NCBI RefSeq assembly: GCF_029868385.1
Contig: NZ_JARWNX010000042.1
Span: 1-64,000, forward strand
From: Nocardia cyriacigeorgica
GTDB lineage: Bacteria; Actinomycetota; Actinomycetes; Mycobacteriales; Mycobacteriaceae
Reading direction: 5' to 3'
DNA: 64,000 nt
Shown: one piece after another, positions 58,995 to 64,000 of the stretch
How positions within the stretch are numbered: the stretch's first letter is position 1
How the letters are laid out: the number at the start of each line of letters is the position of its first letter
Notes under the pieces: generated by a model
The model's database searches: none
The model's input: the letters and a program-made list of their open reading frames with translations, nothing else
What the model was told of the DNA's origin: nothing
Made by a program: the position numbers and the translations under genes

Positions 58995-60637
58995 CGCAGG
59001 TGCACCGCGGTGGCGGCACGGCGGAGCTTGCCCGAGGAGGTCTTCGGCAGGGCGCCGGGGCCGAGCACCGCGACCGTGCGTGGGCGGGCGCCCACCTCGG
59101 AGACCACCGCGTGCACGATCTCGCGTTCGATGCGTTTGACCTCGTCCGGATTGTGGTGGTCGTTGCTCTCCACCACCACCGCGAAACTCTCCCGCTTCTG
59201 GCCCGCGTCCAATCGCACCGCGACCGCATTGCCGGGGCGCACGCCCGCCACGCGCATGGCGGCCCGCTCGATATCGGTGGGGAAGATATTGCGGCCCGCC
59301 ATGATGATGACGTCTTTGATCCGGCCGCAGACCACGATCATGCCCTCCTCGGTGAAGTAGCCGATATCACCGGTGTCGAGCCAGCCGTCGGCATCCTGCG
59401 CGGAACGGAACCCCTCGACGGTCACATATCCGGAAGTGACGGCGGGACCGCGCAATTCGATCACGCCCACCGAGCGGGTGGGCAGCGGCTGACGTTCGGC
59501 GTCCACGATCCGGCCCTCCAGATCGTCGACCAGGTAGCCGAGCGTCGGCAGCCTGCGGATATTGCCGTGATGGGAGCCCTGATCATGCACCGGGACGGCT
59601 TTGCCGAGAGCTTCCAGCAGATCCGCGTCGACGATATCGAGCACCTGGCCGTGCCCTGGATCGGGAATGGAGACCGCGAGCGTCGTCTCGGCCATACCGT
59701 AGACCGGTGTCAGTGCCATCGGGTTGAGGCCGAAGCGTTTTCCGGCCACCGCCAGTTTGTCCATGGTGTCCGGATCGACCGGCTCGGCGCCGTTCCACAT
59801 ATAGCGGACACAGCTCAGATCCAGATTCGAGCCTTCGACCTGGTCCAGGCGCCGGGCCAGCAGCGAGTACGCGAAATTCGGTGCCGCGGTGACGGTGCCG
59901 CGATAGCGGTCGATCAGCTCGGCCCACAGGATGGGCCGTTGCAGGAAGTCGATCGGCGTCACGCAGACCACCTCGGCGCCGAATTGCATCGGGACGCTGA
60001 GGAATCCGACCATACCCATATCGTGGAACAGCGGCAGCCAGCTGACCATCACATCATTGTCGAGCTGGAACTTCACCCGATTGAACATGGCGTAGGCGTT
60101 GACGAAGAAGTTCTCGTGGGTGATCCGCACCGCCTTCGGCGAACCGGTGGAGCCCGAAGTCAATTGTTGCAGCGCGATATCGGACTCGCCGGTCGGAACC
60201 GGGTCGGTATCGGCGCCCTCGTGCAACTGGTCGACCCGCACCACGGCGATACCGCGTTCACGCAGCAGCGGCTCGGCCGCCTCGAACGGTGCGCCGAGGA
60301 TCACCGCCCGCGCTTCGATCATGCCGAGCACCGTCTCGGTATCGCGGGCCCATACCGCGAGATCTGTCCGTGGCGTGGGCTGATGCAGCATGGTGATCGA
60401 CGCGCCGCGCATCCATACGCCCTGACATGCGGGCGCGATATCGACCGGCATCCCGGCCAGCACGCCGACGGCATCGCCGTGCCCGATTCCGGCAGCGGCA
60501 AGGCCGCCCGCCATCCGTCGCGCGATCCGATGGATCTCGGCCCACGTCTGCCGTCGTGGTGCATCCGGTTCCCCGGTCACCAGCCCGCGCGTGGTCTCCT
60601 GCGCCGTCGCGTACATCTCCTCGGTGAACCTGCTCAA
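58991..60637 (-). CDS. Fatty acyl-AMP/acyl-CoA ligase (FadD/Pks16-like)
   Basis: 548 residues. TTG 60637 ([15 protein letters not shown]) is chosen because GAGGAG precedes it by about six bases and the start agrees with M. tuberculosis Rv1013 as I remember it; TTG 60658 is seven codons longer. Adenylate-forming motifs are [43 protein letters not shown] and the terminal KTSSGKLRR Lys. It activates a fatty acid as acyl-AMP, probably feeding lipid or polyketide assembly. Position next to pth and rplY matches Rv1013-Rv1015. Confidence 0.93.
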   Translation of the reverse strand: MSRFTEEMYATAQETTRGLVTGEPDAPRRQTWAEIHRIARRMAGGLAAAGIGHGDAVGVLAGMPVDIAPACQGVWMRGASITMLHQPTPRTDLAVWARDTETVLGMIEARAVILGAPFEAAEPLLRERGIAVVRVDQLHEGADTDPVPTGESDIALQQLTSGSTGSPKAVRITHENFFVNAYAMFNRVKFQLDNDVMVSWLPLFHDMGMVGFLSVPMQFGAEVVCVTPIDFLQRPILWAELIDRYRGTVTAAPNFAYSLLARRLDQVEGSNLDLSCVRYMWNGAEPVDPDTMDKLAVAGKRFGLNPMALTPVYGMAETTLAVSIPDPGHGQVLDIVDADLLEALGKAVPVHDQGSHHGNIRRLPTLGYLVDDLEGRIVDAERQPLPTRSVGVIELRGPAVTSGYVTVEGFRSAQDADGWLDTGDIGYFTEEGMIVVCGRIKDVIIMAGRNIFPTDIERAAMRVAGVRPGNAVAVRLDAGQKRESFAVVVESNDHHNPDEVKRIEREIVHAVVSEVGARPRTVAVLGPGALPKTSSGKLRRAATAVHLR

Positions 60638-61008
60638 CGCCCGCTCCTCACCGGCCAACCGGCCGACAACCGACCTGCACTCAACTATCCCGCTCTCCGG
60701 GCCCTGCGTTAACCCCTCCCGTATGTGCGCTGGTCAGCGCCATATTCCCGCATGAAATGAAGGGTGCGCCTGCGAGGGGAAATCGTCGGCCGCCCCGAAC
60801 CCGCGCACCCTGTCCCCACCGCACCGCATCCGCCCGCCCGTCGGCACCGCCGCCGACCGGCCCAGGGATAGTAGCCCGCCCCACCGCAGACCGGTCCCTC
60901 GCGCCGCCGGCGTGGCGCCGACCTGACACGCCGAGCGCCTCGGCGAGCCGCTCCGCGACGCGCGAAACCCATTGGGATCGCGCCGAAATGCCCGCCTACG
61001 CTCCCCGC
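60638..61008. other. Intergenic region of about 370 bp
   Basis: Very GC-rich and Arg/Pro-rich in all frames. Open frames here (for example 60757 on the plus strand) look like shadow translation. No palindrome, RNA or operator of note was seen; it should hold the promoter of the ligase gene and that of the Rpn-like gene. Confidence 0.5.
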
Positions 61009-61890
61009 ATGCCGTCCCAGCACCACGAGGTGATCATCGATCTGTTCCGGAACCAGCCGGAGATGATCGCTCCACTGCTGACCGGTCTGGGTTGTCGACT
61101 GCCCGATTACGAGAAGGTCCGGACGGAATCCGGTGAACTTCCCGTACTCGCACCCACCGAATACCATGCGGATTCGGTTGCGGTGTTCCACGGGGCGGAC
61201 TCACCGGTGCTGGCGGTCGTCGTAGAGATCCAATTACGCCCTGATCCGGACAAGCTGTGGTCTTGGCCGGTCTATGTGTCCGCATTGCGGGCGCGATGGA
61301 AGTGCCCAACCGTGCTGCTTGTGCTGTGTCCCGACAGACGCACCGCACGTTGGGCGGCGGAGCCGATCGACTTCGGCTATGGGCATCCGGCCGCACGCTT
61401 GTCGCCGCTGGTGTTGGACCCGTCCGGCGTCCCGGTGATCACCGATCTCGACACCGCCACCGAACTACCCGAACTCGCCGTGTTGTCCGCGCTGGCGCAC
61501 CCCACCCACCCCGAGAACCGTGCGGTCTTCGAGGCTCTGCTCGCCGCGCTCAGCACGATGAGTGTCGACCGTGCTTCGCTGTACTATGACTTCATCCTTT
61601 CGAGGCTGCCGAAGGCTGCCCGAGCTGCTTGGGAGGCGCTGATGACCGCCGGACTCCACGACTATCGGTATCAGAGCGAATATGCCCGCAAATACTTCGC
61701 CGACGGGCAGCTGCGCGGGGAGCAGCGTGGTGAGGCGCGGGCTCTGCTCGAGGTGCTCGATGCGCGTGGGATCGAGGTATCGGAGCAGGACCGGGCCCGT
61801 ATCACCGGATGCGCGGATTCCGATCGGCTGGCTCACTGGATCCGCCGGGCCGTGGTGGTAACGACGGCGGAGGAATTGTTCGCCGAGTAG
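61009..61890 (+). CDS. Rpn/PD-(D/E)XK-like putative nuclease
   Basis: 293 residues from ATG 61009 (MPSQHHEVIIDLFRNQPEM); ATG 60988 is possible, neither has a clear ribosome site. The nuclease core follows the pattern of a family I know from actinobacteria: APTEYHADSVAVF (Glu/Asp), then AVVVEIQLRPDPDKLWSWPVY giving D-x(n)-E-x-Q, and CPTVLLVLCPD. The C-terminal half is helical with ILSRLPKAARAAWEALM, a RGEQRGEARALLEVLDARG turn and RITGCADSDRLAHWIRRA. Such proteins are related to the recombination-promoting nucleases but often lone. Function unproven. Confidence 0.72.
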   Translation: MPSQHHEVIIDLFRNQPEMIAPLLTGLGCRLPDYEKVRTESGELPVLAPTEYHADSVAVFHGADSPVLAVVVEIQLRPDPDKLWSWPVYVSALRARWKCPTVLLVLCPDRRTARWAAEPIDFGYGHPAARLSPLVLDPSGVPVITDLDTATELPELAVLSALAHPTHPENRAVFEALLAALSTMSVDRASLYYDFILSRLPKAARAAWEALMTAGLHDYRYQSEYARKYFADGQLRGEQRGEARALLEVLDARGIEVSEQDRARITGCADSDRLAHWIRRAVVVTTAEELFAE

Positions 61891-61978
61891 GTCGGCGCTC
61901 CGGCGCGCAGCCGTGGACCGTCCCTCGATACGGCGCCGAGGATGATCGGTTCGCGGTGGGATCGATCCGTGTCGGGGG

Positions 61979-63151
61979 TCAGAGTGCTGCGACTGCGGTG
62001 AGGAAGCGGTCCAGTTCGGCGAAGTCGACGAAACAGTGTGGTGAGGCTCGGACCACGGCGGCGAGGGCGCGGGCGGACATGTCGAGCAGGGTGGAGCTGC
62101 GGTGGCTGACGGTGACCGTGATGTCCTGTGCGGCAAGCCGATCACGCACCTGTACGGGGGCCACCGCGTCGAGGGTGAACGAGACGATGCCGCTGCGGCG
62201 CAGGCCGAGATCGCGGACCGTGACGCCGGGGATCTCGGATAGGCCCTTGCGCAGGTATTCGGCCCTGGCGGCGATGGCGGCGTAGACCTCGTCGGGGCCG
62301 AGTTCCAGCAGATAATCGACGGCGGCGCCGAGGCCGAGCCGGGCCGCGACATCGTGCTCCCAGAACTCGAACCGGCTCGCGTCGGGGGCCAGGCGGTACT
62401 CGTCCGGCGCCGTCCATTCCGCGCTGTGCAGGTCCAGTCGGGTGGGCTCCATCGATGCGGCCAATTCTGGACGCACGTACAGGAATCCGGTGCCGCGTGG
62501 GCCGCGCAGCCATTTGCGGCCGGTCGCCGACAGTGCGTCCACCCCGAGTTCGGCGACGTCGAGTGGGATCTGCCCAGCGGACTGGCAGGCGTCGAGCAGC
62601 ACGAGCGCACCGGCCTCGTGCGCGATCCTGGTGGCCTCGGCCGCCGGGTTCACCAGACCTCCATTGGTCGGTGCGTGCAGCAGCGATACCAGCTTCACAC
62701 GGTCGTCGACGAGGGCGGCGAACGCGTCGAGATCGAGCTGGCCGGTGGCGTCGCTGGGAATGTGCTCGACCACGGCGCCGGTCGCGCGGGCGCGCTGTAG
62801 GGCGGCGATGGCATTGCTGGCGTAGTCCGAGCCGGAGATGAGGATGCGGTCACCGGGGCGCAGCGGCACCGAATAGAAGAAATCGGCCCAGGACCTGGTG
62901 GCGCTGTCGCTGAGCGCGATACTGCCCGGCGTGGCATTGATGAGCGTGGCGATCGACTGTTTGACGGCGGCCAGATCGTCGAGCCGCTCATTGGCCGCGC
63001 GATAGCCGCCGACCTCGGCCTCCCGGCGCAGATGAGCGATCACCGTGTCGGTGACCACCCGCGGCGGCAGCGACGATCCCGCGCTGTCGAGAAAGACCAG
63101 ACCGTTGCCGACGCCGGGGGTCCCTTCACGTATCCGCTGCTCATCAAGCAT
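61979..63151 (-). CDS. egtE: PLP-dependent class V aminotransferase-like enzyme (EgtE-like)
   Basis: 390 residues from ATG 63151 (MLDEQRIREGTPG); the open frame reaches 63487 but runs through egtA. The fold-type I features are LVFLDSAGSSLPPRV, EAEVGGYRAANERL, VLLDACQSAGQIPLDVAELG and the Lys in SATGRKWLRGPRGTGFLYVR. Length and N-terminal layout resemble mycobacterial EgtE, the C-S lyase giving ergothioneine from the sulfoxide. It lies head to head with egtA, 180 bp apart, whereas mycobacterial egt genes run in one direction. A cysteine desulfurase-like or epimerase-like role cannot be excluded. Confidence 0.68.
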   Translation of the reverse strand: MLDEQRIREGTPGVGNGLVFLDSAGSSLPPRVVTDTVIAHLRREAEVGGYRAANERLDDLAAVKQSIATLINATPGSIALSDSATRSWADFFYSVPLRPGDRILISGSDYASNAIAALQRARATGAVVEHIPSDATGQLDLDAFAALVDDRVKLVSLLHAPTNGGLVNPAAEATRIAHEAGALVLLDACQSAGQIPLDVAELGVDALSATGRKWLRGPRGTGFLYVRPELAASMEPTRLDLHSAEWTAPDEYRLAPDASRFEFWEHDVAARLGLGAAVDYLLELGPDEVYAAIAARAEYLRKGLSEIPGVTVRDLGLRRSGIVSFTLDAVAPVQVRDRLAAQDITVTVSHRSSTLLDMSARALAAVVRASPHCFVDFAELDRFLTAVAAL

Positions 63152-63331
63152 ATCGACGACGATATCGGTTCGAATGTTCGACCGCTTGTCGGTTACTTGT
63201 CGGTATCCGTCGCTACCCTGGAATCCACCGTCGACGACGACACATGAACTCGCCATATCGCAGTACCGAATATCCGCACGATCCATCGCGAAACAGATCC
63301 ACCGCGTACTGGAACCACCTGGAGGTCGAGC

Positions 63332-64000
63332 ATGGCGGTCACACTCGAGCGCAGGCAGGCGCGGCAGAGTGCCACGGACCGGGCGCTGTCCACTCGGGCA
63401 GCGGCCGAGGCCTATATCGGCGGCGTCTGCTTCAAACTGGGCCCGCCGGGCTTGATCGGCGCCGAACTCGAATGGCTCACCATCCACGGTGAGTGTCCGG
63501 CGTCAGGCCCAACGGCCGCCCCGCGTCCGCCACTCGATCTGCTCGCGGACGCCCTCGGACCATACGCACCACGGTCCATCGCCCCCGATTCGCCCGCTCT
63601 CGCGCTTCCGGGCGGCAGCCGGGTCACCATCGAACCCGGCGGTCAGATCGAACTCTCCAGCGCGCCCTACGCCACCGCCGCTCAGCTCGGCCAACATCTG
63701 GCCGGCGATGCGCGCCTACTGCGCGACCGCCTCGAATCCCACTGCCTCGGTATCGTTTCCGCGGCCGCCGACGCCGACCGTCGCGCCCGCCGTGTGCTGC
63801 GATTGCCCCGCTACCAGGCGATGGAGCGCTATCTCGCCGGTATCGGCCCGTTCGGCAAACTCATGATGTGCAATACCGCGGCGACCCAGGTCAGCGTCGA
63901 CGCCGGAGCCGACCCTGCCGAAGTGGCGGCCCGCTGGGCCGCGCTGTACACCATCGGCCCCGCACTGCTGGCCGCTTTCGCCTGTTCACCGGAGCTGCGC
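63332..64000 (+). CDS. egtA: EgtA-like glutamate-cysteine ligase (partial at right edge)
   Basis: 223 codons visible from ATG 63332, with GGAGG eight bases upstream. The ligase signature is GAELEWLTI and GGQIELSSAPYATAA, with KLMMCNTAATQVSVDAG following, as in the GCS2-like gamma-glutamylcysteine synthetases that start ergothioneine synthesis. EgtB, EgtC and EgtD would be expected to follow downstream. The visible region contains no frameshift. Confidence 0.92.
   Translation, partial: MAVTLERRQARQSATDRALSTRAAAEAYIGGVCFKLGPPGLIGAELEWLTIHGECPASGPTAAPRPPLDLLADALGPYAPRSIAPDSPALALPGGSRVTIEPGGQIELSSAPYATAAQLGQHLAGDARLLRDRLESHCLGIVSAAADADRRARRVLRLPRYQAMERYLAGIGPFGKLMMCNTAATQVSVDAGADPAEVAARWAALYTIGPALLAAFACSPELR

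Noticed and set aside
60757..61008. N-terminal extension of the Rpn-like protein or a separate small gene
   Set aside because: It encodes only Arg/Pro/Ala-rich sequence without a ribosome site and is probably untranslated.
63152..63487. Longer N terminus for the EgtE-like protein
   Set aside because: The extension would overlap the egtA start and is Cys/Arg-rich shadow sequence; ATG 63151 gives the usual length.

Overview
The window is high-GC actinobacterial DNA. Protein families, GTG/TTG starts and gene order point to Nocardia or a close mycolate-containing relative. From about 34.8 to 60.6 kb the backbone follows the order I know from Mycobacterium tuberculosis around Rv1001-Rv1015 (arcA, pmt, rsmI, metG, tatD, rpfB, rsmA/ksgA, ispE, fatty acyl-AMP ligase, pth, rplY), with lineage-specific insertions. 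The genus call is inference; no rRNA or tRNA gene was seen.

Region 1 (1-24.2 kb, minus strand) is the exceptional part. One reading frame opens at 22411 and runs without a stop off the left edge: at least 7,470 codons. It starts with a CpnT/WXG100-like secretion domain and then strings together papain-like (deamidase-type) toxin folds, a 700-residue Ser/Thr/Ala/Pro tract, three tandem GntR-type winged helices, an aminoglycoside-phosphotransferase-like kinase, an endonuclease/exonuclease/phosphatase domain, one or two RsbW-like ATPase domains, a whole MFS-like membrane domain, a PP2C phosphatase, a Nudix domain, an ADP-ribosyltransferase-like domain, a papain-like toxin domain with an intact Cys/His/Asp triad, and four sigma-70-region-4-like helix-turn-helix units. 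Recurring linker sequences separate modules. It overlaps by one base (TGATG) the upstream gene for a 588-residue WXG100-like protein that ends in what looks like an inactive zincin. An L,D-transpeptidase gene lies just upstream. I read this as a type VII (ESX)-linked giant polyeffector; secretion and activity are inference.

Region 2 (24.9-34.7 kb) holds a small conserved protein and a family 5 uracil-DNA glycosylase, a tandem pair of GyrI-like proteins, a cyclic-di-GMP locus (acyltransferase-like protein, MoeY-type ThiF-nitroreductase fusion, GAF-GGDEF-EAL protein), a GT4 glycosyltransferase, a short-chain dehydrogenase and soxR with a palindromic operator.

Region 3 (34.8-51.6 kb) is conserved housekeeping: arginine deiminase with a small GntR regulator, protein mannosyltransferase, rsmI, an unknown protein, a PEP mutase-like lyase, metG, tatD, rpfB, a secreted lipase, rsmA, a copper chaperone with a CsoR-like operator, a TetR/SDR divergent pair with two operator half-palindromes, ispE and an ABC-F ATPase.

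Region 4 (51.6-55.7 kb) has two Abi-alpha paralogues flanking a DUF445 membrane protein, then an NTF2-like protein. Region 5 (55.7-64 kb) holds prfC, a 457-bp non-coding gap with a large palindrome, rplY, pth, a fatty acyl-AMP ligase, an Rpn-like nuclease, and divergent EgtE-like and EgtA genes of ergothioneine synthesis; egtA runs off the right edge.
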